Shown one piece after another: positions 1 to 5,792 of a stretch of 9,159 bases of DNA. This DNA is from Acetobacteraceae bacterium (GTDB lineage: Bacteria; Pseudomonadota; Alphaproteobacteria; Acetobacterales; Acetobacteraceae): contig CANJXD010000205.1 in the NCBI GenBank assembly GCA_947478535.1, positions 1-9,159 on the forward strand. Direction: 5' to 3'. The translations under genes were made by a program, and so were the position numbers. A model generated the notes under the pieces. That model saw only the letters and a program-made list of their open reading frames with translations. It did not search any database and was not told the origin of the DNA. Within the stretch, counting starts at the first letter, position 1; every line of letters starts with the position of its first letter.

Positions 1-102
1 CCTCGGTGTCAGCGCCACCGGCGGAAACGGTAACTGTGGCTGTCGTGCGGGGCATGACCATTTCGATATTTCACCTGACGCCCTCAAGGGTAAACTTCCG
101 GG

Positions 103-255
103 GGGTCGATGTCTCACCGTTGTTGGCACGGAGGGGCAGCTTCGCCGATGCCGCCGAGAGCGGCGTGGAATGGCGCTTGATCGCCGAGGCGCTGTCGCCA
201 GCTCAGGGACGCGTCCTCGTTCTGCTGGATGCCTGCCACTCCGGCTCGGCGAGCG
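103..255 (+). pseudogene. Caspase-like (peptidase C14) domain fragment
   Basis: This reading frame carries a run ending in GRVLVLLDACHSGSAS, the typical hydrophobic strand plus D-x-C-H-S-G motif that holds the catalytic Cys of bacterial caspase-like (C14/metacaspase-type) peptidases; the Cys codon is at 234-236. The preceding segment (W-R-L-I-A-E-A-L around 170-195) fits the helix before that strand. The catalytic His-Gly motif expected upstream is not recognisable in this frame, and the half of the domain that should follow the Cys is missing: the frame passes straight into adhesin-type repeat sequence near 255. Bases 1-102 are open in this frame but look like no domain I know. I read it as a remnant, not a working protease. 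The family call rests on one strong motif. A natural caspase-repeat fusion is the alternative, but the missing C-terminal half argues against it. Confidence 0.55.
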
Positions 256-501
256 GGGACATCATGATCACGGCCAATGACGGCGCGCTGAGCAGCGCAG
301 CAAAGGCGGTCGCCATCACCGTCACCAATGTGAACACAGCGCCGACCGTCAACTCCGCTGGTACGGTGAGCTTTGCCGAGAACGCCACCGGCACCGTCTA
401 TCAGGCAGCGGCCACCGACCTCGACGGCACCACCAGCTTCACCTGGTCGTTGGGTGGCGCGGATTTCGGCAAGTTCGACATCAGCAGCACCGGCGCGGTC
501 A
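256..501 (+). pseudogene. Cadherin-like/VCBS-type repeat fragment of a large adhesin
   Basis: Codons from about 256 encode the end of one beta-sandwich repeat (ITANDGALSS, then AVAITVTNVN), the linker N-T-A-P-T-V, and most of the next repeat (FAENATGTVY, ATDLDG, FDISSTGAVT). ITVTNVNxAPT linkers, AEN openings, D-x-D-G calcium-binding loops and I-S-S-T-G-x-x-T endings are characteristic of bacterial cadherin-like/VCBS repeats found in very large secreted RTX-type adhesins. About 82 residues remain, fused in frame to the caspase fragment upstream. The repeat is cut off just after G-A-V-T, where sequence from an IS110 transposase in antisense begins. There is no start, secretion signal or other end, so this is a displaced scrap of a larger gene. 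Confidence 0.7.
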
Positions 502-678
502 CGCTTCGATGCCGACCAGCGCCTTGGGCTGCGCCTCGAAGAAGCGGAGCACGTCGCCGCGGCTGAGCTTGCGGCGCAGCACGACATGCCCGGTGGCGTC
601 GATCCCGTGCACCTGGAAGAAGTTCTTGGCTATGTCGAGGCCGATGGTGACGACGACGGCGTTTGCAGTAGTCTTCAT
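499..678 (-). pseudogene. IS110-family transposase, N-terminal fragment
   Basis: Reading the minus strand from the ATG at 678-676 gives 59 codons ending at a TGA at 501-499. The peptide has the hallmark start of IS110/IS1111 DEDD transposases: a short basic leader, then TIGLDIAKNFFQVHGID (the D of GLDIAK is the first acidic catalytic residue), G-H-V-V-L-R-R-K-L, and F-F-E-A-Q-P-K-A-L-V-G-I-E-A. Intact family members run to roughly 300-400 residues, so only the first sixth survives. The family usually continues after GIEA with a Cys-containing stretch; here the frame hits a stop because the DNA switches to cadherin-repeat sequence at about 502-507. The start is supported by an AAAGGAG ribosome-binding site at 694-688, 9 nt upstream. 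The fragment cannot be active. Confidence 0.85.
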
Positions 679-752
679 GGTGGACGGCTCCTTTCGCTCG
701 ATGCCTTCAACAGCTCCGAGCTTGGCACAGGATGCCGCTGGGGGCCGTCCAC
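679..752 (-). promoter_or_regulatory. IS110 fragment leader with inverted repeat flanking the ribosome-binding site
   Basis: This 74-nt leader separates the IS110 start codon from the adjoining IS1380 piece. In transcript orientation GTGGACGGC (752-744) is repeated as its exact reverse complement GCCGTCCAC (688-680). The second copy begins on the last base of the AAAGGAG Shine-Dalgarno (694-688) and ends one base before the ATG (678). A transcript starting left of 752 in this orientation could pair the two arms and mask translation initiation; one starting within the leader would lack the first arm. The repeat is read directly; the regulatory role is inference by analogy with other insertion sequences that block read-through translation. 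752 is taken as the approximate element edge because IS1380 coding sequence starts at about 755. Confidence 0.4.
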
Positions 753-754
753 CA

Positions 755-1399
755 CATCATTACTGCGCGCCGGAGGTGCTGGATTTCTGCCGCGTGGCGC
801 GCATCGACTTCTTGCTCGGCGTCGCCTCCACCACGACGCTGCGCCGCCATGTCGAGACGCTGGAAGCCAGCACCGCCCGTCGCCACGCCAGCATGCCGGG
901 CGGGGAGAAACTGCGGCGTTACAAGGAATTCCACGACGGCGCCGCCAGTTGGACCCTCGTCGAGCGCATCATCGCCCGCGTCGAGGCCAGCGCGCAGGGC
1001 ACCGACACGCGCTTCGTCGTCACCAACATCGCTGCCGGATCGGCACGCACGATCTACGAGGATCTCTATTGCCGGCGCGGCCAGGCCGAGAACCACATCA
1101 ATGCTTGGAAGCGCCATCTCGCCGCCGACCGCACGTCGTGCTGCCGCGCCGTCGCCAACCAGTTCCGTCTGATGCTGCATACCGGCGCCTATTGGCTGCT
1201 GTGGTCCCTGCGCAGCCTGATGCCAAAGCGCTCCACCTGGCGTGTCGCGCAGTTCGACACGCTGCGGCTACGCCTCGTGAAGCTGGCCACCCGCGTCGTC
1301 GCGCTGAAGACCCGCGTCATGCTGCATCTGCCAAGCTCCTGTCCCGACATGGCCATCCTGCGCCTCGCCCTCGAACGCCTGCCGCGGCTCGTCTGCTGA
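755..1399 (+). pseudogene. IS1380-family transposase, C-terminal fragment
   Basis: About 214 codons from HHYCAPEVLDFC to PRLVC and a TGA at 1397-1399. It carries the C-terminal half of IS1380-family DDE transposases: the HYCAPEV segment, then TTTLRRHVE, FHDGAASW, DTRFVVTN, and YCRRGQAENHI, which fits the Y-(2)-R-(3)-E signature containing the catalytic Glu. After it come HLAADRTSC, NQFRLMLHTGAYWLLWSLR and FDTLRLRLVKLA. The N-terminal half, with the first catalytic acidic residues, is missing: upstream of 755 is the leader of an IS110 transposase in the opposite orientation. The frame stays open further upstream only by chance through antisense IS110 sequence, so no start codon should be assigned. 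The surviving part has no stops and looks recently truncated. Confidence 0.88.
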
Positions 1400-1576
1400 G
1401 CAACGGGGCGGATGCCCCGATCGAGCCCCCTCACACCGCAACTCGCCAGCCCCGCGATCCGCACCACGCAGCCGCCACCAACGCCGGCGCCGATCGAACT
1501 CGCCCAGGTCACCGCGCCTTCGTCGGGCGCCCGATGTCCGCGCGCTCCATCAGGCCTCATGAATTTTGCGGGCTAA
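1400..1576 (+). mobile_element. 3' non-coding tail of the IS1380-family element
   Basis: This stretch lies between the transposase stop and the left inverted repeat of the IS5 element. It contains no credible gene. The last bases (around 1560-1576, TGAATTTTGCGGGCTAA) resemble how I remember the right ends of some IS1380-type elements, so the end of the element probably lies within a few bases of 1572-1576. The exact terminus cannot be fixed because the matching left end is not in the window. Confidence 0.45.
1404..1419 (+). terminator. Short GC hairpin after the IS1380 transposase
   Basis: CGGGGC (1404-1409) and GCCCCG (1414-1419) form a perfect 6-bp stem with a 4-nt loop, 5 nt after the transposase stop. 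There is no T run after it, so it is at best a weak terminator or mRNA-stabilising hairpin. Confidence 0.3.
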
Positions 1577-1591
1577 GAGTCTGTCTCGAAT
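1577..1591. repeat. Left inverted repeat of the IS5-family element
   Basis: GAGTCTGTCTCGAAT, downstream of the transposase stop. It pairs with 2491-2505 with two mismatches (positions 4 and 15). Confidence 0.88.
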
Positions 1592-1592
1592 C

Positions 1593-2405
1593 TCATGCGG
1601 AACGTGCGACGCGGCGCAGCAGGATGATGACGGAGGCGGCGTAGAGGAAGGCGTTGGCGGAGGCGACGGTGGCCTCGAAATCCTTGGCGAGGCGTCGGTT
1701 TCGGCCGATCCAGGCGAAGAAGCGCTCGACCACCCAGCGGCGGGCATGAACGGCGAAGCCGACCTGATCCTTCGGCTTGCGCACGATCTCGACGCGGATC
1801 GCGGTGGCGCGGGCGACGCGGTCTCCGGCGTAGCCGCTGTCCATGAAGGCGAGTTGCACGAAGGGCCAGCGGGCGCGCGACATGCGCATCAAGGGCGGCG
1901 CGCCGTCGCGGTCCTGGATGCTGGCCGGATGGTTGTCGAGCGTCAGTCCCCGACCATCCGTGTCCACCATCGCGTGCCGCTTGCGGCCCTTGATCTTCTT
2001 GCCCGCGTCGTAGCCGCGCGGGCCGCCGCTCTCGGTGGTCTTGACGCTCTGGCTGTCGATCACCGCCGCCGTCGGGCTAGCCTCGAGTCCAGCGCGCTCG
2101 CGGTCGAGCATGACGAGGTGATGGTTGATCGCCTCGAACACGCCGCCATCGCGCAGCCTGACGAACCAGCGGTAGACCGTGCGCCAGGGCGGGAAACTGT
2201 CGGGCAGCAGGCGCCAGGTGCAGCCCGCCCGCAGCATGTAGAAGATCGCGTTGGCGATCTCGCGCAGCGGCCAGGCACGCCGCCGGCCACATCTGCTCTC
2301 GCCAGGCAGCAGCGGTTCCAGGATCCGCCATTCGTCGTCTGTCAGGTCACTCGCATAGCGCAGGCCCGCGCGGCTATGCTGCCGCCGGGTGGCCGGGGTC
2401 CACAT
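1593..2405 (-). CDS. IS5-family DDE transposase, full length (270 aa)
   Basis: This enzyme cuts and joins the ends of the surrounding insertion sequence. It begins MWTPATRRQHSRAGLRY followed by DLTDDEWRILEPLLP, the usual IS5-type opening with its DUF4096-like N-terminal helical DNA-binding region. The catalytic domain has Asp117 in AVIDSQSVKT, Asp189 in AFMDSGYAGD and Glu227 in RRWVVERFFAWIGRNRR, matching the D-D-E spacing of the family, and the conserved HPASIQDRDGAPPL lies between the first two. The stop (1595-1593) lies within 20 bp of the left end, as expected for a compact element. About 100 bp upstream of the start, up to the element edge, is available for its promoter; I see no clear -35/-10 pair. 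There are no frameshifts or missing residues, so it is probably functional. Confidence 0.93.
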   Translation of the reverse strand: MWTPATRRQHSRAGLRYASDLTDDEWRILEPLLPGESRCGRRRAWPLREIANAIFYMLRAGCTWRLLPDSFPPWRTVYRWFVRLRDGGVFEAINHHLVMLDRERAGLEASPTAAVIDSQSVKTTESGGPRGYDAGKKIKGRKRHAMVDTDGRGLTLDNHPASIQDRDGAPPLMRMSRARWPFVQLAFMDSGYAGDRVARATAIRVEIVRKPKDQVGFAVHARRWVVERFFAWIGRNRRLAKDFEATVASANAFLYAASVIILLRRVARSA

Positions 2406-2490
2406 CGCGTCGTTCGTCCAAGGTGTCGCAACCCGGTCGAATCACGATGCAGCCCGGCCATCCAGCCCCAACAGGCTCATAACGAACGTG

Positions 2491-2505
2491 TTTCGAGACA
2501 GCCTC
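2491..2505. repeat. Right inverted repeat of the IS5-family element
   Basis: On the plus strand TTTCGAGACAGCCTC, the upstream end relative to the transposase. Its last bases happen to read in frame into the truncated istB that follows. Confidence 0.88.
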
Positions 2506-2507
2506 TC

Positions 2508-2741
2508 AGGCGGGAAGAGGCGAGCCTGTTCTTTCGGTTGGTGAGCTACCGCTATGGTCAGGGCGCGATGATCATTACGACCAACAAGAGCATTCGCGAC
2601 TGGACGGAGCTGCTGGCGGGCGACGAGGTGCTGGCGACGGCGATCCTGGATCGCCTGCTCCACCGGGCGCATGTGCTGAACATCAAGGGCCGGAGCTACC
2701 GTCTGCGCGACCTCGAGGAGGCGCTGAAGGGCAGGAACTGA
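2508..2741 (+). pseudogene. istB: IS21-family helper ATPase (IstB), C-terminal fragment
   Basis: About 77 codons remain, ending at TGA 2739-2741. The segment reads EEASLFFRLVSYRYGQG, MIITTNKSIRDWTELL, DEVLATAILDRLLHRAHVLN and IKGRSYRLRD. This is the standard C-terminal part of the AAA+ IstB protein that helps the IstA transposase choose and bend target DNA: sensor-1-type TTNK, then the DRLLHxA-x-x-x-x-I-x-G-x-SYR ending. The Walker A and B motifs and the first two-thirds (about 170 residues) are gone, cut at the right end of the IS5 element at 2505. The open frame continues upstream through the IS5 element only as antisense. istA is not in the window. The fragment is inactive. Confidence 0.88.
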
Positions 2742-2759
2742 CGCGGCGGGCCGGCCGAT

Positions 2760-2796
2760 GCCGGCGCGCGCAGACTCTTGCGGTCCGCGCGCCGGC
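2760..2796 (+). terminator. Strong GC hairpin after istB
   Basis: GCCGGCGCGCG (2760-2770) and CGCGCGCCGGC (2786-2796) form a perfect 11-bp all-GC stem around a 15-nt loop, starting 18 nt after the istB stop. No T tract follows. It may end or stabilise the istAB transcript; a Rho-independent terminator is not supported. Confidence 0.35.
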
Positions 2797-2926
2797 GCCG
2801 GCCTCTGTCGGACACCACCGGGGTCTGGCCGCCGGGACAAACGGCTGACGCATCATGAAATCCATGGACTTTGCGCGCGCGCCACGCCGGGCACGGGCCG
2901 GCCTAACCGATCCGCTGGCGCAAGGA

Positions 2927-2975
2927 AGTGCGTAAGACTGGGTGTCGCCTTAGTGCGTAAATCTGGGTGTCGCTT
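2927..2975 (+). repeat. Two 24-bp direct repeats at the IS21 right end (likely IstA binding sites)
   Basis: Copies lie at 2927-2950 and 2952-2975 (25-bp period) and share AGTGCGTAA and CTGGGTGTCGC, with 21 of 24 bases identical. Multiple subterminal repeats of about this size are a defining property of IS21-family ends and serve as transposase binding sites. The outer copy runs to within 4 bases of the element edge at 2979. Confidence 0.82.
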
Positions 2976-3006
2976 GACAGCAGGGCAGGTGTAGGATCTC
3001 GATAAC
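2974..3006 (+). promoter_or_regulatory. Possible hybrid promoter at the IS21/TRAP junction
   Basis: The last six bases of the IS21 terminus, TTGACA (2974-2979), exactly match the sigma-70 -35 consensus and point outward toward dctP. Partial -10 candidates lie in the flanking DNA: TCGATA (2999-3004, 19-bp spacer) and GATAAC (3001-3006, 21-bp spacer). Neither combines a good hexamer with the ideal 17-bp spacing, so activity is uncertain. The TRAP operon starts only 36 bases further on, and any native promoter has to fit between 2980 and 3041 or lie beyond the insertion sequence. Confidence 0.35.
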
Positions 3007-3026
3007 GCGAGCCTAGAGCCGCAAAG

Positions 3027-3032
3027 AGGGAG
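3027..3032 (+). promoter_or_regulatory. Ribosome-binding site of dctP
   Basis: AGGGAG with a 9-nt spacer to the ATG at 3042. It supports this start, which also places a signal peptide at the N-terminus. Confidence 0.7.
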
Positions 3033-3041
3033 AAGACCGAG

Positions 3042-4016
3042 ATGCGTGATGCCGTTCAACGCCGCGCGCTGCTGGCGACGGCTACCGCCGCCATGGCAAT
3101 GCCATCGATCGGTCGCGCCCAGCCCGTGCTAAACCTGAAATACGCCAACGCTTCGAACGCGCAGAACATCTCCAACGTGTTTGCGGAGCGCTTTCTCAGG
3201 CTGGTCGAGGAGCGGACAGGCGGTCGGGTCCGCACGCAGTTCCTGTATAACATGGGCAGTGAGCAGACAATCGTCGAAGGCGTCTCGCTCGGCACGCTGG
3301 ACATGGCCGTCAGCGGCTACACCGGGATGCCGGAGTTTGACGCGCTCTATTTCCCTTTTTTGCTGCGGGACCTGCGCCACGGCGTGCGAGTGATGGCGGG
3401 CCCGATCGGCGAGCGTTGCCGCCAAGCAATGCTGGCACGCTACAATGTGCGGATGGTCGGTGTGACCAATACGGGTCCATTTCTGCTCTCCAGCAAAACG
3501 AAACTGCTTTCCTGGGGCGAGGCGCGCGGCCGCAAGATTCGCGTTCCACCATTTGCCGCTTATGTGGAAGCTATTCGGGCCATGGGTGGCAACCCGACTC
3601 CAGTGCCCTTCAACGAGGTTTATCTCGCGTTGCAGCAAGGCGTCGTCGACGGCGTCGTCACGAACCTCAACGTAATGATTGTAAACAAATTCTTTGAAGT
3701 CAGCACGACCGTCGTCTCGAACGAGTTTGGGGTCGGGCTCGACAAGTTCATCATCTCCCAGCGCACCTACCAGCGGCTGTCGGCTGAGCATCGCCGGATT
3801 TTTGATGAAACCTGGGCTGAGGTTCAGCCGGCCTCCGTGGACTTCGCGATCGAGAACGCCGGCAAGGATTTCGACGCCTGGCGCGCGCGGAACGGCGCCG
3901 GAAGCGTCCATGCGCTCGACCCCGCCGAGCTCGAACGTATCCTTGGCCCGGCAGCCCGGCGGTTCTTCGAGAATATCTTCGGCGCCGGATCCTACGACGT
4001 CGTCCAGCGAGCCTGA
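3042..4016 (+). CDS. dctP: TRAP transporter periplasmic solute receptor, DctP family
   Basis: This 324-residue protein would bind a small solute, usually a carboxylate, in the periplasm and deliver it to the DctQM permease. The N-terminus (residues 1-26) is a signal peptide with a twin-arginine-like start, Q-R-R-A-L-L-A, a hydrophobic Ala-rich core and a likely cut after G-R-A. DctP hallmarks follow: NLKYANASNAQN at the start of lobe 1, ERTGGRV near 57, and RKIRVPP near 164, whose Arg167 corresponds to the conserved carboxylate-pairing Arg of many DctP proteins. After these comes PVPFNEVYLALQQGVVDGV at 187-205. Length is normal for the family. It is first in a four-gene operon, with the next gene starting 1 nt after the stop. 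Parts are noticeably richer in A/T than the genes downstream (around 3661-3720). The substrate cannot be named from sequence. Confidence 0.93.
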   Translation: MRDAVQRRALLATATAAMAMPSIGRAQPVLNLKYANASNAQNISNVFAERFLRLVEERTGGRVRTQFLYNMGSEQTIVEGVSLGTLDMAVSGYTGMPEFDALYFPFLLRDLRHGVRVMAGPIGERCRQAMLARYNVRMVGVTNTGPFLLSSKTKLLSWGEARGRKIRVPPFAAYVEAIRAMGGNPTPVPFNEVYLALQQGVVDGVVTNLNVMIVNKFFEVSTTVVSNEFGVGLDKFIISQRTYQRLSAEHRRIFDETWAEVQPASVDFAIENAGKDFDAWRARNGAGSVHALDPAELERILGPAARRFFENIFGAGSYDVVQRA

Positions 4017-4017
4017 C

Positions 4018-4503
4018 GTGGAAATCGAAGGCGAACACGGGGACAGCCGACCTAAAGGCTTGATCGCCAAGCTGCTGTGGTGGGCGTCGGGCCTGCTGTT
4101 GCTCACCATCACAGGGCTGGTGCTCTACGCCACCTTCGCGCGCTACTTGTTCGCCGCGGCCCCGCTCTGGAGCGAAGACGTTCCGCGGGTCCTGTTCATC
4201 TGGCTGACTTTCCTGGCGGCACCCGTCGCGATGCTGGCCGGCTTGAACATCCGTGTCGGCCTGCTGATCGACCGCCTGCCGGCGCGCCTGGCGAAGCGGC
4301 TGGAGGTGGCGATGCACCTGCTCGCGCTGGCCATGCTCGGCGCACTGTTCTGGTGGAGCCTGCCGATCCTGCGCCTCCGCTGGGGCGGCACGATGATGAC
4401 GACCGGCTGGAGCAACGCCGTCTTCGTCCTGCCGATGACGATCGGCTGCGTGCTGATGGCGGGCGCGCAGGCTACTCTGTTGTGGAGAAGATTGCGCCGA
4501 TGA
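4018..4503 (+). CDS. dctQ: TRAP transporter small permease subunit, DctQ family
   Basis: A 161-residue inner-membrane protein with four predicted hydrophobic segments (about 19-45, 56-78, 95-118 and 132-155), the normal DctQ layout and length. The motif ARYLF...PLWSEDVPRVLFIWLTFLAA spanning the first two segments is diagnostic: the aromatic-rich loop and acidic E-D pair before the second helix are conserved in DctQ proteins, which scaffold DctM. I chose the GTG at 4018, 1 nt after the dctP stop, because it is the first start in frame and supplies a short polar N-terminus. The Shine-Dalgarno is weak, so translation probably depends on coupling to dctP. A TTG near residue 15 is a possible alternative. 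The stop overlaps the dctM start by 4 nt. Confidence 0.9.
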   Translation: MEIEGEHGDSRPKGLIAKLLWWASGLLLLTITGLVLYATFARYLFAAAPLWSEDVPRVLFIWLTFLAAPVAMLAGLNIRVGLLIDRLPARLAKRLEVAMHLLALAMLGALFWWSLPILRLRWGGTMMTTGWSNAVFVLPMTIGCVLMAGAQATLLWRRLRR

Positions 4504-5792
4504 TGCTCCTGGTCCTGCTCGGCGGCACGCTGGCCTTCATCGCGCTCGGCATGGAGGTGGCGTGGGCGATTGGCGCCGGATGCCTTCTCTATATGGTCAT
4601 CTCGCTGGCTACCGACTTCCCTGTCAACTTCGTACTTTTCCCGCAGCAGTTCCTGGATGGCGTCGACAGCTTCTCCTTGCTAGCGATTCCCCTCTTCATG
4701 TTCGCGGGCGCGCTGATGACCGCGGCGGGGGTCACCGAACGCCTGGTGAGGTTCGCCTCGACGATGGTCGGGCACGTCAATGGCGGCCTCGCCAATGTCG
4801 GCGTCACGGCCAACTTCGTCATGTCGGGGATGTCGGGCTCGGCGATCGCGGATGCCGCGGCAACCGGATCGGTCCTGATTCCGGAGATGAAGCGGAAGGG
4901 TTATCCGGTCACCTTCTCCTGCGCGGTGATCGCGTCCGCGTCCACCGTCGGACCCATCATCCCACCGTCCATCTCCTTCGTGCTGCTCGGTGCGATCGTC
5001 AACCTCAGCGTCGGCAAGCTGTTCCTGGGTGGCGTCATCCCGGGTATCATCATGTTCTTGTCGATGTTCGGCCTCACCTGGTGGATCGCGCGCCGCCGCG
5101 GCCTGCCGCGGGAGGTGAAGGCAAGCAGTGCCGACCGCCTGTCTGCCCTCTGGGGGGCGCTTCTGCCACTGGCAGCGCCGCTCCTGGTGATCCGCTCCAT
5201 GGTCATCGGTGTCGCGACGCCGACGGAAGCAGCGGCGATCCTGGTGCTGTACGTGCTGATCCTGGGTGTCGTGGTGTACGGCACCCTGACACCTTCGAAG
5301 ATCCTGGCCTGCGCTTCACAGGCCTCCCTGGTGACGGCCATCGTCATGCTGACAGTCGGCACCTCGCAGATGTTCACGTGGCTGTCGGTTCAAGAGCAGT
5401 TCGGCGAGGCGTTGACCTCGGGGATGCTTTCCATCACCGACAACGTCTTCGTCCTGCTCTTGCTGACGAACATCCTGTTGCTGGTGCTCGGCACCTTCAT
5501 GGAGCCGCTACCCCTCATGCTGGTACTGGCGCCGGTCCTGTTTCCGATGTTCACTGAGATGGGCGTGGATGCGATCCACCTTGGCGTCGTGGTGACAATC
5601 AACCTGATCCTCGGGCTGCTGACACCGCCGGTGGGGCTCATCCTGTCCGTCGTGTGTGTGATCGGGCGCGTCGACATCATGGACGTGTTCCGGGACGTGC
5701 TGCCTTACATGGCGATGTTGACAGCGGTCTTGCTACTCGTGACCTATGTACCAGCCACCGTGACGTGGCTGCCGAACCTGTTGCTGCCATGA
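4500..5792 (+). CDS. dctM: TRAP transporter large permease subunit, DctM family
   Basis: This 430-residue protein is almost entirely hydrophobic, as expected for the 12-helix, sodium-driven, elevator-type transport subunit. Conserved DctM signatures are all present: NGGLANVGV at 94-102, MSGMSGSAIADAAATGS at 108-124 (helical-hairpin substrate/sodium region), ASASTVGPIIPPS at 145-157, and LTPPVGLILS near 374-383 in the symmetry-related second half. Length is typical. Two ATGs lie side by side (4500 and 4503); the first gives the classic ATGA overlap with dctQ and follows GGAGAA (4484-4489) at a good distance. The TGA at 5790-5792 overlaps the ATG of the oxidoreductase gene, tying transport to metabolism in one transcript. 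Confidence 0.95.
   Translation: MMLLVLLGGTLAFIALGMEVAWAIGAGCLLYMVISLATDFPVNFVLFPQQFLDGVDSFSLLAIPLFMFAGALMTAAGVTERLVRFASTMVGHVNGGLANVGVTANFVMSGMSGSAIADAAATGSVLIPEMKRKGYPVTFSCAVIASASTVGPIIPPSISFVLLGAIVNLSVGKLFLGGVIPGIIMFLSMFGLTWWIARRRGLPREVKASSADRLSALWGALLPLAAPLLVIRSMVIGVATPTEAAAILVLYVLILGVVVYGTLTPSKILACASQASLVTAIVMLTVGTSQMFTWLSVQEQFGEALTSGMLSITDNVFVLLLLTNILLLVLGTFMEPLPLMLVLAPVLFPMFTEMGVDAIHLGVVVTINLILGLLTPPVGLILSVVCVIGRVDIMDVFRDVLPYMAMLTAVLLLVTYVPATVTWLPNLLLP

Larger units (their letters stand above)
1577..2505 (-). mobile_element. Complete IS5-family insertion sequence (IS1031-like), 929 bp
   Basis: The outer ends are inverted repeats: GAGTCTGTCTCGAAT at 1577-1591 and, read from the other side, GAGGCTGTCTCGAAA at 2505-2491, matching at 13 of 15 positions. 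Between them lies a single full-length transposase on the minus strand. The size and the GAG...CTGTCTCGAA ends fit the IS1031 group of the IS5 family, which duplicates a 3-bp TNA target. The bases flanking this copy are TAA (1574-1576) and TCA (2506-2508): both fit TNA but they are not identical, so the element lacks a clean target duplication. The left neighbour is the end of an IS1380 piece and the right neighbour is an istB gene cut at its edge. This is the only apparently mobile-competent element in the window. Confidence 0.9.
2742..2979 (+). mobile_element. Right end of the IS21-family element
   Basis: Non-coding sequence after istB, ending in CGCTTGACA at 2979. Read inward from the edge this is TGTCAAGCGACACCC, the TG-starting terminus typical of IS21-family elements, and it is backed by two subterminal direct repeats as the family requires for IstA binding. 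A small open frame here (2758-2994) has no recognisable product and runs across the terminus, so I do not call a gene. Together with the istB fragment, 2506-2979 is what remains of this IS21-type copy. Confidence 0.8.

Noticed and set aside
679..752. A bridge RNA gene in the IS110 leader
   Set aside because: IS110-family elements encode a guide RNA in a non-coding end, but this leader is only 74 nt and most of the element is missing. I see one inverted repeat explained better by translation control, and no recognisable target/donor loops.
509..757. An N-terminal extension of the IS1380 transposase frame from an ATG at 509
   Set aside because: These bases are the antisense of the IS110 transposase start and leader; no IS1380-like residues appear before about 755. 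The frame is open by chance in GC-rich DNA.
1566..2507. Long plus-strand open frame leading into istB
   Set aside because: It is the antisense of the IS5 transposase, which has full family motifs and catalytic residues on the minus strand. Only the part after 2508 encodes IstB.
2758..2994. A small 78-codon gene downstream of istB
   Set aside because: It crosses the IS21 hairpin, both terminal repeats and the element edge, and its product has no family features.
3129..4112. A 327-codon minus-strand open frame
   Set aside because: It lies opposite dctP, which has clear DctP motifs, a signal peptide and a ribosome-binding site; the antisense product resembles nothing.
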